Assembly: GCA_016124315.1 (NCBI GenBank)
Contig: WGNW01000085.1
Coordinates: forward strand, 1 to 55,531
DNA length: 55,531 nt
Origin: Alphaproteobacteria bacterium
GTDB lineage: Bacteria > Pseudomonadota > Alphaproteobacteria > SMXS01
Reading direction: 5' to 3'
Shown: positions 8,892-16,739 of the stretch, one piece after another
Position numbering within the stretch: the first letter of the stretch is position 1
Layout: each line of letters begins with the position of its first letter
Notes under the pieces: model-generated
What the model was told of the DNA's origin: nothing
Database searches by the model: none
What the model saw: the letters and a program-made list of their open reading frames with translations, nothing else
Translations under genes and position numbers: made by a program

Positions 8892-9305
8892 ATGCGCATC
8901 CTGTCGTTCTCGATCGTCGCCGGCGCGGCGCTGCTCACAGCCGCCTGCAGCACGCGCGAACCGCCGCCGCCCCGGGCTGAGATGGCGCCGCCGCCACCGA
9001 TGGCCGCCCAGTCGCGGCCGGAAGGCAAGGACTGCTTCTGGCTGTCCCAGGTGAACGGCTTCACCAATGCGGGCCGCCACCAGGTGGACGTCCACACCGG
9101 CCCCAGCGAGGTCTACCGGTTCGAGATCATGGGGAGCTGTCCGGACCTGCCCTATACCGAAGATATGGGCTTCGACCAGCACGGCCCGGGCCAGATTTGC
9201 CGCGGCGTCGACGTGACGCTGATCGTGCCGACGGCGGCCGGCCCCCGGCGCTGCCCGGTCCGGATGATCCACAAGCTCAGCCCCGCCGAGATGCACGCGC
9301 AGTAG
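8892..9305 (+). CDS. DUF6491-like lipoprotein
   Basis: A 137-aa lipoprotein. The signal peptide ends in a lipobox (LLTAAC, lipidated Cys19), followed by a Pro-rich spacer. The folded part has DCFWLSQVNGFTNAG and VYRFEIMGSCPDLPYTE and two later cysteines, a pattern I recognise from the DUF6491 family, small periplasmic proteins of unknown role. A purine-rich AAGGAAAGAG lies before the ATG. The gene converges on the DUF1254 gene with 14 bp between stops. Function unknown. Confidence 0.75.
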   Translation: MRILSFSIVAGAALLTAACSTREPPPPRAEMAPPPPMAAQSRPEGKDCFWLSQVNGFTNAGRHQVDVHTGPSEVYRFEIMGSCPDLPYTEDMGFDQHGPGQICRGVDVTLIVPTAAGPRRCPVRMIHKLSPAEMHAQ

Positions 9306-9319
9306 CGGCGCCTCTTCGG

Positions 9320-10735
9320 TCAGCGTGCCTGAATCGGCGGCGGCGACCACCGGCCGGCAGTGATTTCCGCGCCGGGAATGTAGAGGCGCATCATCAGGTA
9401 GAACGGGCCCGCGGGCGCCGGCAGCCAGTTGGCGTCGGCAGCCTGGGGACGGTCGTGGGAGATCAGGATCGCCACGGTCCCGTCGGCCTCCCGCTTGAGC
9501 TCCGGCGTCCGGTCGCCGATGGAATACCGATTGATCGGGTTCTGCACCATGGCGCCCTTGTCGTCGTAGAGGGTGATCGACCAGAAGCCCCTCACCGGCG
9601 GCGGCGGCATGCGGATGACGTAGCGCCTGGCGCCGGTCAGCGGCTGGTGGCTGCTGTCCTCGCGGGCGTTGGGGTAGATCGCCTCTTCGGGGACGGTCAC
9701 GTAGATCTGGTCCTTGGCCACGGCCGCCCGCAACAGGTAATCGGAACCGAACCTGGCTCCGGCGGTGTTGACCGACCAGCCGCCCGACCAGCGGCCGAAA
9801 CGGTGCGATGCGCCTTCGACCACCGCCTTCCCGTCCCTCAGGCCGCGCGCCAGTTCGGCGCGGCCCTGCGCATCCAGCGCCGCCGCGTCGAATGCGAAGC
9901 GCCGCAGGCGCTCCACCAGCGCCTGGTCGCGGGGAACGACGGCCATGCCGCCGATCGCGACCCGGAGCTGCCCGAGGAACGCTAACGGATCGTCTGGCGC
10001 CGCCGCGGGCAGCCTGTCCTCGTCCGCCGGCGGCGGCACCTCGACCGGTTTCCCGCCGGCAACCTTCCGCACCCGGATGGCGTCCTGCAAGGCGCGGATG
10101 CTGTCCAGGTCTTCCGGCCCCTTCACCAGGACGCGCCCGAAGAGCATCAGGTAGCGGTCGGCAGAGGCGATTTCGTAGGCGTCGGCGGGAACCGGTCCGG
10201 CATAGTCGGCCGCGTGCAGGAAGAGGGGCGGCAACTGGCTGCCGTGCGTGCGCCGGCCCAGCGACTGGGTGGTCGAGCTGTCGGGATGGGCGACGGAGAA
10301 GGTGTAGTAGCGGTCGCCGTAATCCGGAAACTCGATCAGGAACGGCCCCTGGCTTAGATCGAACACGGCGTTGCTGTAGAGCGTGTCGTTGTTGGGACCC
10401 ACGCCCGACAGGTTGTCCGGATCGGCGAGGATGCGGCCATGGCCGAAATGGTTGAGCGCCGCGCCGGCCACCGACGGCGGGCGCTGGCTGAAGGGATCGT
10501 CGGGCCTGGTGAAGAACAGCCTGATCTTGGCGGCCTCGACGATCGGGAAACCCCAGACATAGGCCTGCACGCCCAGGGTATAGGGATCGCAGGGGCCTGC
10601 CGCGAAGATGTCGTCGTTCCGGGTCGCCTGGCGCAGGTCGCGGCCGGCGGCCACCGGGCAGCCGTCGTCCCCTGCGCGCGCGAAGCCGGGCAGCGTGCTC
10701 GCCGCGACGGCGAGGATTACAAGCAGGGCTTTCAT
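9320..10735 (-). CDS. Exported DUF1254/DUF1214 domain protein
   Basis: A 471-aa protein with a Sec signal peptide (cleavage near ARA-GD, residue ~21). The DUF1254 part follows (AYVWGFPIVEAAKIRLFF, GVGPNNDTLYSNAVFDLSQGP), and a C-terminal DUF1214 part contains YVIRMPPPPVRGFWSITLYD and NRYSIGDRT. These paired domains are common in proteobacterial periplasmic proteins, and no reaction is established that I can name. The length is typical. A strong GGAGAGGAGG precedes the ATG. Transcribed leftward as a probable single gene. Confidence 0.85.
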   Translation of the reverse strand: MKALLVILAVAASTLPGFARAGDDGCPVAAGRDLRQATRNDDIFAAGPCDPYTLGVQAYVWGFPIVEAAKIRLFFTRPDDPFSQRPPSVAGAALNHFGHGRILADPDNLSGVGPNNDTLYSNAVFDLSQGPFLIEFPDYGDRYYTFSVAHPDSSTTQSLGRRTHGSQLPPLFLHAADYAGPVPADAYEIASADRYLMLFGRVLVKGPEDLDSIRALQDAIRVRKVAGGKPVEVPPPADEDRLPAAAPDDPLAFLGQLRVAIGGMAVVPRDQALVERLRRFAFDAAALDAQGRAELARGLRDGKAVVEGASHRFGRWSGGWSVNTAGARFGSDYLLRAAVAKDQIYVTVPEEAIYPNAREDSSHQPLTGARRYVIRMPPPPVRGFWSITLYDDKGAMVQNPINRYSIGDRTPELKREADGTVAILISHDRPQAADANWLPAPAGPFYLMMRLYIPGAEITAGRWSPPPIQAR

Positions 10736-10886
10736 GGCGGCCTCCTCTCCCCAACGTCAAAGCGTATCAGAGCCGCTCCTGCCGCGTCCAATGAACGCCC
10801 GGCGCTCCGCCCGAGCGGTGCAGGCGCGGCCCCGTCCGATGCCGGAAAGCGGAAACGGTCGCGGCCCGGTGTGCGCCAGAGGTGCG

Positions 10887-11690
10887 CTAGGCGTTGCGGC
10901 CTGCCGGGCCGCTGCCGAGACGACGCCAGCAGGCTTCCATCAGGCTGTAGCCGCCGAAGCACACCAGGCCGACGGCGATCACCATGAACACCGCCGGACC
11001 GTAGGGCAGGCCATGCAGCCATTGCAGCGCGTCGTGGATGCCACCCGCCTTGTCCGGGTCGACGGTGAAGCCGGCATAGACGAACAGGCCGCCGGCGATC
11101 AGGAAGACGACGCCGCGCGCCAGCAGGCCCGCCGTGGAGACCGGACGGATCAGCTTCATTGTCGCCTCGTCGGCGTCGAACCATTTCTCGTAGCCGCGGG
11201 TGGTGCCCTTGACGATATGGGCGATGCCGGCGCCGATGATGGCGGCGCCCACCGCGCCGACCAGCCACGGGCCGTAGGGCTGGCCCATCAGCCAGGCGGC
11301 GAAGCCCTCCTTGCCGCCGCTGCCGCGATGGCCGCCGCTTCCCAGCGCCGCGGAGACCGCCCAGACACCCAGCGCACCATGGGTCAGGGCGCTCACCAGC
11401 AGCCCGCCGCGAACCGTCAGTCCCTTTGCGTCCGTGCCGTGACGGTCGGCGTCGGCGAGGCTCTGCCACAGCCGCCACACGGCGTGGCAGAACAGTCCCG
11501 CCGCGACCAGGCTGAGCAGGGTGGCACCGAAACCGGTGGCGAACAGCTTCATCAGCGCACCCTTGGTGCCGGGCGCGCTTCCCCCTTCGCCGACCGCCGC
11601 CACCACCGCGAAGCCGCCGACGATGAAGTAGACGACGCCGCGCGCGGCGTACCCGGCCTTGGCGATGAGCGGAAGCGGGCGGTGGTCCAT
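10887..11690 (-). CDS. DUF1206 integral membrane protein
   Basis: A 267-aa protein made of three similar two-helix units (AKAGYAARGVVYFIVGGFAVVAA, then VSALTHGALGVWAVSAAL, then TAGLLARGVVFLIAGGLFVYAGF), as expected for the DUF1206 family, giving about six membrane helices. A conserved basic-aromatic segment (KGTTRGYEKWFDAD) lies between units. The start at 11690 (MDHRPLPLIAKAGY) is chosen because the family begins there; longer in-frame starts add a low-quality leader. It is divergent from the small peptide gene at 11869. Function unknown. Confidence 0.82.
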   Translation of the reverse strand: MDHRPLPLIAKAGYAARGVVYFIVGGFAVVAAVGEGGSAPGTKGALMKLFATGFGATLLSLVAAGLFCHAVWRLWQSLADADRHGTDAKGLTVRGGLLVSALTHGALGVWAVSAALGSGGHRGSGGKEGFAAWLMGQPYGPWLVGAVGAAIIGAGIAHIVKGTTRGYEKWFDADEATMKLIRPVSTAGLLARGVVFLIAGGLFVYAGFTVDPDKAGGIHDALQWLHGLPYGPAVFMVIAVGLVCFGGYSLMEACWRRLGSGPAGRNA

Positions 11691-11808
11691 GGAAGCGGGA
11701 AATCTCCGTTGATGGGACGTAACAGAGCTAAAGTCCTCAACCGCCGTCGAGTTCCCGCGGGAAGCGGATCGCGGAGGCCCGCCCATGCCGCGGCCGGCGC
11801 GTCCCCCG

Positions 11809-11838
11809 TTGCCATCGACGAGGCCCAACTGCTAGTAT
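11809..11838 (+). promoter_or_regulatory. Candidate sigma-70 promoter of the peptide gene
   Basis: TTGCCA and TAGTAT separated by 18 bases, ending 30 bp before the start codon of the 60-residue peptide gene, in a locally AT-rich patch. The downstream Shine-Dalgarno AGGAGG at 11855-11860 is ideal, 8 bases from the ATG. Motif-based only. Confidence 0.35.
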
Positions 11839-11868
11839 TTTCCCGGCATTTCTCAGGAGGGGTTCGCC

Positions 11869-12051
11869 ATGCAGAAGGTTAAGCTCGATCTCACGAAACT
11901 CTTTGGCTTCAAGATCGTCGCCAACGAGGACGCCAAACTGGGCCGTGAGACGACAGTCGGCGCGAAGATCGGCGAAAAGGCGGGATCCAAGGTTGGCGGC
12001 AAGGTCGGCACGAAGCCCGGCTTCAAGCTGAACCGCACCCTGACGCGCTGA
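11869..12051 (+). CDS. Small basic repeat peptide, candidate RiPP precursor
   Basis: A 60-aa peptide with no signal sequence. The N-terminal third (KLDLTKLFGFKIVANEDAKL) looks like a leader that could be recognised by a modifying enzyme. Residues 30-53 are six uninterrupted tetrads of the form x-G-x-K (VGAK at 30-33 through PGFK at 50-53; the first position is V, I, A, V, V, P). The tail is short (LNRTLTR). A consensus AGGAGG 8 bases upstream shows that this short frame is really translated. It lies 55 bp before, and co-directional with, the HExxH enzyme gene. The RiPP precursor role is inferred from size, leader-like start, regular core repeats and neighbours. Alternatively it may be a small nucleic-acid-binding basic protein. 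Confidence 0.75.
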   Translation: MQKVKLDLTKLFGFKIVANEDAKLGRETTVGAKIGEKAGSKVGGKVGTKPGFKLNRTLTR

Positions 12052-12106
12052 GCGGCTGCCACCTCTTCACGTCTACCCCTGGAACGGCCCGGCCGACGGC
12101 ATCGGC

Positions 12107-13135
12107 ATGCGGTCCTTTTCGCACAAGGCGGTCCGCAGGGCTGGCATCGTCCCCATGACCGGTTTCAGCTTCCTTCCATCGGCAGCGCAGGCGCGCGCCA
12201 TCGATGCGCGCATGCGCGGCTCGCTTGCGGCGAGCCTCGAACACATCCGCGATCAGGCTTGCGGTCTCGTGGCGTTCGATGCGGCGGCCCTCGACCGGCT
12301 GATCGCCCGCATGAAGGCGGGCGGACGCTATCCGGCGTCCACATTCGCGCTATACGCGGAGATCGTTCTCGCTCTCTGCGAGGGCGAGAACCATCTGGCT
12401 GAAAGCCTCTTCTCCGCACTGGTGGCGGAGCGTCCCCTTGCCGACCGGTGGCGCCTCCTGGCGCTGGACGATCCCCGGCTCGCCGCCCATGTCGAGCGAT
12501 TGAAGGGGTTCATGGAGGGCGACGTGACGGCGCCGTTCGAGATGAGGCCTCCGCCGCCGGACGTCGCCTCGTCGTTCGACCGGCGCTTCCACGCCAGCTA
12601 CCGGCTGATGGCGACGGCCATCCCGGATCTGGCCGCGGAGTTCGATGCGCTGGTCAGCGACGTGGTGATGGTCGTCGGCGATCCGGCGGCCAAGTACCAG
12701 TTCGACGGCGGGTCCTGCTACATGCTGTGGGGCGGTCTGTTCCTCAATGCCACCTCGCACGAACGGGATATCGCGTTGGTGGAGGTGATGGCGCACGAGA
12801 GCGCGCACATGTTCCTCTATGGCTGCGCGTGCGAGGAGGCGCTGGTCGAGAATGACGACTCGGCGCTCTACCGCTCCCCGTTGCGCGTCGATCTCCGGCC
12901 CATGGACGGCATCTATCATGCGACCTTCGTTTCGGCGCGGATGCACTGGGCGATGTCCCGGCTGATGGAAAGCGGGCTGCTCGATTCCGACGGCGTGGCG
13001 TTCGCGGATGCGGCGCGAGCGGCCGACCGGGAGAATTTCTGGGCCGGCCACGGCGTCGTCGTCGCGGACGGGCAGCTGACCCGAACCGGCGCGACGGTCA
13101 TGCAGGCTGCCGCGGACTACATGGCGTCGGCCTGA
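12107..13135 (+). CDS. HExxH-motif protein, aKG-HExxH-type peptide beta-hydroxylase-like
   Basis: A 342-aa protein. The key block is VMAHESAHMFLYG (His230, Glu231, His234), then YRSPLRVDLRPMDGIYHATFV (residues 256-275), including a further conserved His271. I associate this arrangement (HExxH plus SPxR-x-RPxxGxxH) with the mod_HExxH family found in RiPP clusters, some of which are Fe/2-oxoglutarate-dependent peptide hydroxylases rather than proteases. The N-terminal ~150 residues are helical. The start could be ATG 12107 or, beginning at MTGFSFLPSA as relatives seem to, ATG 12155. It follows the repeat-peptide gene and converges on the ATP-grasp gene. A zinc metallopeptidase is the main alternative. 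Confidence 0.72.
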   Translation: MRSFSHKAVRRAGIVPMTGFSFLPSAAQARAIDARMRGSLAASLEHIRDQACGLVAFDAAALDRLIARMKAGGRYPASTFALYAEIVLALCEGENHLAESLFSALVAERPLADRWRLLALDDPRLAAHVERLKGFMEGDVTAPFEMRPPPPDVASSFDRRFHASYRLMATAIPDLAAEFDALVSDVVMVVGDPAAKYQFDGGSCYMLWGGLFLNATSHERDIALVEVMAHESAHMFLYGCACEEALVENDDSALYRSPLRVDLRPMDGIYHATFVSARMHWAMSRLMESGLLDSDGVAFADAARAADRENFWAGHGVVVADGQLTRTGATVMQAAADYMASA

Positions 13136-13140
13136 TCGCC

Positions 13141-13158
13141 CGGCCGAACCGCCGGCCG
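13141..13158. terminator. Hairpin between convergent genes
   Basis: CGGCCG, a 6-base loop, CGGCCG, in the 48-bp gap between the HExxH gene and the ATP-grasp gene. It is self-complementary and could limit read-through in both directions, but has no T-run. Confidence 0.3.
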
Positions 13159-13183
13159 CTGCATCCCGCCGCGACGCGTCCCG

Positions 13184-15004
13184 CTACGGCGCGGACCGGT
13201 ACGACTCCAGCAGATCGAGCAACTCCTGCAGCCACGGCGCCTCCGTGCCGGGCTCCACGGTCACCGAGGTGACGCGGTCGAAGGGCAGGCCGCTGCGCAG
13301 CCATTCGTCGGACTGAGCCACGACGACCAGCGCCTCGACCTGCGGATTGGCCAGCAGGGCGACGCACCTGCCGAACAGGCTGCCCGGGGCCTGTGCCACG
13401 ACGGTCCCTTCCGGCGAGAGCGTGACCGCATGACTGGTGATCCAGGTCCGCAGGCCCCGTTCGGCCTGGGCCGCGCGCAGCTTCTCGGCCGTCGTCCAGG
13501 CGGCGCTGCCGCCCACGACGACCTCCACCGGAATGCGGCCGTCTTCCTCGATGAGCAGCTTCAGAAGCTGCCCCAGCACCGCGTCGTCCTGGGGCATCAG
13601 CGACGAGTAGTTGACCTCGTTGATGATCGCGCCGTTCTCGTGCCAGGGGCGGCTGATGTCGTCGGAGATGATGTCGACGCCGGCCAGGGACAGGCCCAGG
13701 GCCCGGGCGGCCCTCACCGCGATCGACACATTGTCGGGGTGGATGGCGTCGATCAGTTCCTCGACGACGCCGCCGGCGGCGGTGGACTGGATGATCCGGA
13801 GCGGCGCCAGCTCGCCCTCCTTCGGCACCGAATCCGGCGCCAGGCCGCGCGACGCCAGGCAGGCGATCGCGGCATCGTCCAGGGGAAAGGGCTTGAGCCG
13901 GACCCATGGCGGCTTGGCCAGCTCGGCGGCGTTGGCCCTGTCGACCAGTTGCCTGACCGTCGACCGGCCGTCGCCGCGCACCGACTTCGGCAGCCGCTTC
14001 GACGCCAGCACCACCTTGCCCTCGGCAACGAGGACGCGGTGACACACGCCGCTCACCTGCCGCTCGACGAGCACGCGCCGCGAAAACGTCGTGGCCACGC
14101 GGTAGGCTTCCGCCAGCCGCGCCTCGTCGGCGATGGCGACCGTCACGCCTTCGCCGCGATCCCGGTCGGCGGGCTTGACCACCAGCGGCCAGCCCAGCAG
14201 CCGGGCCACGTTCACCGCCTCCTGCGCGGAGCCGACCAGCCGGTGGACGGGCGCCGGCAGCCCCGCGTCCCGCAGCACGTTCGCCGCCAGCCACTTGTCC
14301 TGGGACTGCTCCTGTCCGAGCGCCGAATCCGTATGGACGGCGCCCCGGGCGATCCGAAGGGAGCGGCGTCCCCAGCCCAGGCGAAAGTGGCCGGCCCCCA
14401 GGTGCCAGAAGGGAATGTCCCGCGCCGAGACGGCGCGCAGCAGCGGAATGGTCGACGCGCCGCCCAGGCGGAAGCCGTCGAGAGGGTCGAGGAGTTCCTT
14501 GCCGAGGCTGGCGAACACCGCGCGCACGTTATCCGGCGTGCGCTCGGCGCCCAGAAGCTGGGACGCCACCCTCGTCGCCTGCTGGAACGCCAGCAGCACC
14601 ACCCGCTGGGGGAGATGGTCGACGCAGGGAATCGCCAGCGTGATGGTGAATCGGCCGGGCTCGCCCTCCACGGGAACAACGTCGACCACGCGGCCTGCGT
14701 CGAATGCCGGGACGTTGGCGGCGCGCAGCAGTTCGGCGCCGAGCTGGAGGATGCGCCAGCTCCACGCCGCGAGGGCGGAGCGGGGCGACCCGTCGTGGCC
14801 GGGCGCGTCGCGGAAGGCGGGCTCGGGGATGCGGAACGTCTCCCGCAGCCAGTCGTCGAGCAGGTCGAGGCGGGTGATGCCCTTGTAGCCGACGCCGAAC
14901 GAATAGAGCACCGCCTGCTGGCGCAGCCCGTAGCGATACCCCGCGTAGGCCGGCTCGGGCGTCGCGTTGATCCGGACCCTCTCGGTCGGCTGTTGAACCG
15001 TCAT
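13184..15004 (-). CDS. Cyanophycin-synthetase-like ATP-grasp ligase without Mur-ligase domain
   Basis: A 606-aa protein. Residues ~1-200 match the N-terminal region of cyanophycin synthetase (AIPCVDHLPQRVVLLAFQQATR). Next comes HLGAGHFRLGWGRRSLRI, the lead-in to the ATP-grasp fold, which spans ~225-485: QDKWLAANVLRDAGLPAP, WPLVVKPADRDRGEGV, CHRVLVAEGKVV and the metal-binding end GVDII...INEVN. CphA1 is about 870-900 aa with a C-terminal Mur-ligase domain; here that domain is replaced by ~120 unrelated residues. It probably ligates an amino acid or amine to a carboxylate using ATP, substrate unknown. Proximity to the repeat peptide and HExxH gene suggests peptide tailoring. ATG 15004 is chosen over an upstream in-frame ATG at 15274. 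Confidence 0.78.
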   Translation of the reverse strand: MTVQQPTERVRINATPEPAYAGYRYGLRQQAVLYSFGVGYKGITRLDLLDDWLRETFRIPEPAFRDAPGHDGSPRSALAAWSWRILQLGAELLRAANVPAFDAGRVVDVVPVEGEPGRFTITLAIPCVDHLPQRVVLLAFQQATRVASQLLGAERTPDNVRAVFASLGKELLDPLDGFRLGGASTIPLLRAVSARDIPFWHLGAGHFRLGWGRRSLRIARGAVHTDSALGQEQSQDKWLAANVLRDAGLPAPVHRLVGSAQEAVNVARLLGWPLVVKPADRDRGEGVTVAIADEARLAEAYRVATTFSRRVLVERQVSGVCHRVLVAEGKVVLASKRLPKSVRGDGRSTVRQLVDRANAAELAKPPWVRLKPFPLDDAAIACLASRGLAPDSVPKEGELAPLRIIQSTAAGGVVEELIDAIHPDNVSIAVRAARALGLSLAGVDIISDDISRPWHENGAIINEVNYSSLMPQDDAVLGQLLKLLIEEDGRIPVEVVVGGSAAWTTAEKLRAAQAERGLRTWITSHAVTLSPEGTVVAQAPGSLFGRCVALLANPQVEALVVVAQSDEWLRSGLPFDRVTSVTVEPGTEAPWLQELLDLLESYRSAP

Positions 15005-15209
15005 CGTGTGCTGCGTCGGTTGGACATCCGCCGCCCATGCTATGGGATGCCGGGGGCCGGTGCCAGCGAAGGTCGCATGGTCCGGACGACGGCCGGGCCG
15101 GTCGAGGAGAATCGAATACGCCCCGGCGATGGGCCCCGCGAGGCCCGTCGTCGGCGCAGTTTGCTCTGGTGTCAAACAGATAGAGCACGATCCAGCGTGC
15201 CAAAATAAA

Positions 15210-15232
15210 CCTGCTGGACTCCCAACAGCAGG
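15210..15232. promoter_or_regulatory. Perfect inverted repeat in the eCIS leader
   Basis: CCTGCTG, nine bases, CAGCAGG: a perfect 7-bp dyad about 70 bp upstream of the candidate eCIS promoter. It could be an operator for a dimeric regulator or an RNA hairpin. No regulator gene is adjacent. Confidence 0.35.
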
Positions 15233-15282
15233 GACGTCAGCCCGAGTTGGGTAGTCCGCCAGGATCCGGGACACAAATGGCG

Positions 15283-15311
15283 TTGAAATCGATTCTGTGA
15301 TCGCGCATTAT
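15283..15311 (+). promoter_or_regulatory. Candidate promoter of the eCIS operon
   Basis: TTGAAA (5 of 6 to the -35 consensus) and CATTAT (4 of 6 to the -10) with exact 17-bp spacing in the AT-rich leader. The predicted transcript start is near 15318, about 65 bp before the first eCIS gene. Confidence 0.4.
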
Positions 15312-15382
15312 CAAGGCGGGCAATTAGTGGCATTGGGGGTATCGTTACTGCGCTAGACCTCGGTCTGGCGGAGGGGGAACCT

Positions 15383-15943
15383 GTGATTGCCGATGCGGTG
15401 GAATTCATCCGCAAGGAAGTGCGCGCCCATCTGGGTGTCGCGGATGACGAAGTCATTATCAACTCTGCGCGCACCCTGGTCGAAAAAGACAATCCGCCCG
15501 GCGCGTACCTGTCTCTCGTCAACGTGGAAGAAGAGTCGACGCTCAGAAATCTGCCCCATGTGGACAGAAGGCTGGGTAAATCCCAGTATATCGAGCCTCC
15601 CGTCTTCCTGAACATGTATCTCTTGTTCGCATTCGAGTTCCTGACCTACTCGACCAGCCTCGTTCACTTGTCGAAGACGATCGAGCTCTTTCAGACCAAA
15701 CGCTGGTTCGCGCCTGAGACCCAGACGGGGCCGGGCGCCATTCCGTTTCCGGCGTCGCTCGAGAAGCTGGTCTTCGAGATGGTCAACATGAACTTCGAGG
15801 AGCTGAACCATCTCTGGGGCGTCCTCGGCGGCGCCTACTTTCCCTCGGTGGTCTACAAGGTCCGCATGATCCGGGTGCAGTTCGACGACACCCAGCCGGC
15901 GCCGGAGATCACCACCATCCGCCTCGACACGGTGATCCCATGA
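15383..15943 (+). CDS. eCIS DUF4255 protein (Pvc16-like cap/terminator)
   Basis: A 186-aa protein starting at GTG with GAGGGGGAA six to eight bases upstream. The sequence (MIADAVEFIRKEVRAHLG, later PPVFLNMYLLFAFEF and YSTSLVHLSKTIELFQ) fits DUF4255/Pvc16_N, the tail-terminator or cap protein that ends tube and sheath polymerisation in contractile injection systems. It is the first gene of the operon and its stop overlaps the next start as ATGA, indicating tight coupling. The 5' end has lower GC than the rest of the operon. Confidence 0.88.
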   Translation: MIADAVEFIRKEVRAHLGVADDEVIINSARTLVEKDNPPGAYLSLVNVEEESTLRNLPHVDRRLGKSQYIEPPVFLNMYLLFAFEFLTYSTSLVHLSKTIELFQTKRWFAPETQTGPGAIPFPASLEKLVFEMVNMNFEELNHLWGVLGGAYFPSVVYKVRMIRVQFDDTQPAPEITTIRLDTVIP

Positions 15944-16689
15944 GCGTCACCGCCTACCGCCCGTTCATGTCCGTGTCGGTGGAGGAGGACGGCACCGGCA
16001 AGGCGATCCGTGCGCTCGGCTTCGCCCCCACGCCGCAAACCGAGAGGCGGCTGGCCGACTTCCGCCTGGTCTTCCGCCCGCGCGACGACGGCTTCCAGCT
16101 TTACGCCCAGTACAACCTCGAGGCCGGCGACGTGCGGCTGGCGCCGGTCACCGGTCGGACGCCGTTCCATTTCGGCATCTGGCTGGCCGAATCCGACTTC
16201 CTGGCCCGCTATCATCCCGACCTGGATCCGGCGAGCGGCCCGTGCCTCTACCTGGCGAACCTCGATCCCGACGGCTCGGTCCGGGCGTCCGGCCCGCTCA
16301 GCCGCGGCGCGACGGTCGAGACAGCGGACGCCGCGCGCATCGTTGCCCGGCGGCTCAACGCCTTCGCCGACATGACCGCCGCCCCCAAGCCGACCAGCAT
16401 CAAGGTCACCGACCGCTACGACCCGGCGCGCACGGTCGCAACCGCTGCCATCAACGCCGTGACCGGCTCGACCACCGCCGCCGTCGCCATCGACCTGAGC
16501 GACGACGCCGCAGCCGGCTACACGCTGGCGCCGCAGCCGGGGAACGACCCCAAGACCGCGCTGTTCGCCGACGACGACCTGGCCGGCCGGGGTGCGTTCG
16601 GCGCGCTCGAACTGGTCGCCGCACCGTTCCCGGGGGCCGACCCCGCCGCCGGCCGCAAGTACACCGCCACATTCCGCAAGCGAAGTTGA
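15940..16689 (+). CDS. Unknown eCIS-operon protein
   Basis: A 249-aa protein that I do not recognise. It is translationally coupled to the DUF4255 gene (4-bp overlap) and precedes the sheath gene by 50 bp. Residues 1-135 look beta-rich (DGFQLYAQYNLEAGDVRLAPV, FHFGIWLAESDFL); a second part from ~150 contains ITSIK-like strands and ends KYTATFRKRS. There is no signal peptide or membrane segment. Position suggests a virion component, cap partner or assembly factor. No counterpart in the PVC/Afp gene set comes to mind. Confidence 0.72.
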   Translation: MSVTAYRPFMSVSVEEDGTGKAIRALGFAPTPQTERRLADFRLVFRPRDDGFQLYAQYNLEAGDVRLAPVTGRTPFHFGIWLAESDFLARYHPDLDPASGPCLYLANLDPDGSVRASGPLSRGATVETADAARIVARRLNAFADMTAAPKPTSIKVTDRYDPARTVATAAINAVTGSTTAAVAIDLSDDAAAGYTLAPQPGNDPKTALFADDDLAGRGAFGALELVAAPFPGADPAAGRKYTATFRKRS

Positions 16690-16739
16690 TTCCGAGCACA
16701 CCGCGACCCGCGTCCACCGACTGACCAGAGGAGCACACC

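Larger units (their letters stand above)
15005..15382. other. Divergent intergenic region upstream of the eCIS operon
   Basis: A 378-bp region between the leftward ATP-grasp gene and the rightward injection-system operon. No convincing gene lies in it. From about 15165 it is visibly more AT-rich than the coding DNA. It holds a stem-loop at 15210-15232, a candidate promoter at 15283-15311, a small palindrome at 15355-15366 (AGACC TC GGTCT) and the GAGGGGGAA ribosome site at 15371-15379. Confidence 0.7.

Noticed and set aside
10736..10886. Gap between the DUF1206 and DUF1254 genes
   Set aside because: No short gene, hairpin with T-run or clear promoter was seen beyond the ribosome site of the DUF1254 gene.
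15005..15274. Small frames in the eCIS leader and an N-terminal extension of the ATP-grasp gene
   Set aside because: They lack ribosome sites and family similarity; the ATP-grasp protein begins naturally at 15004.
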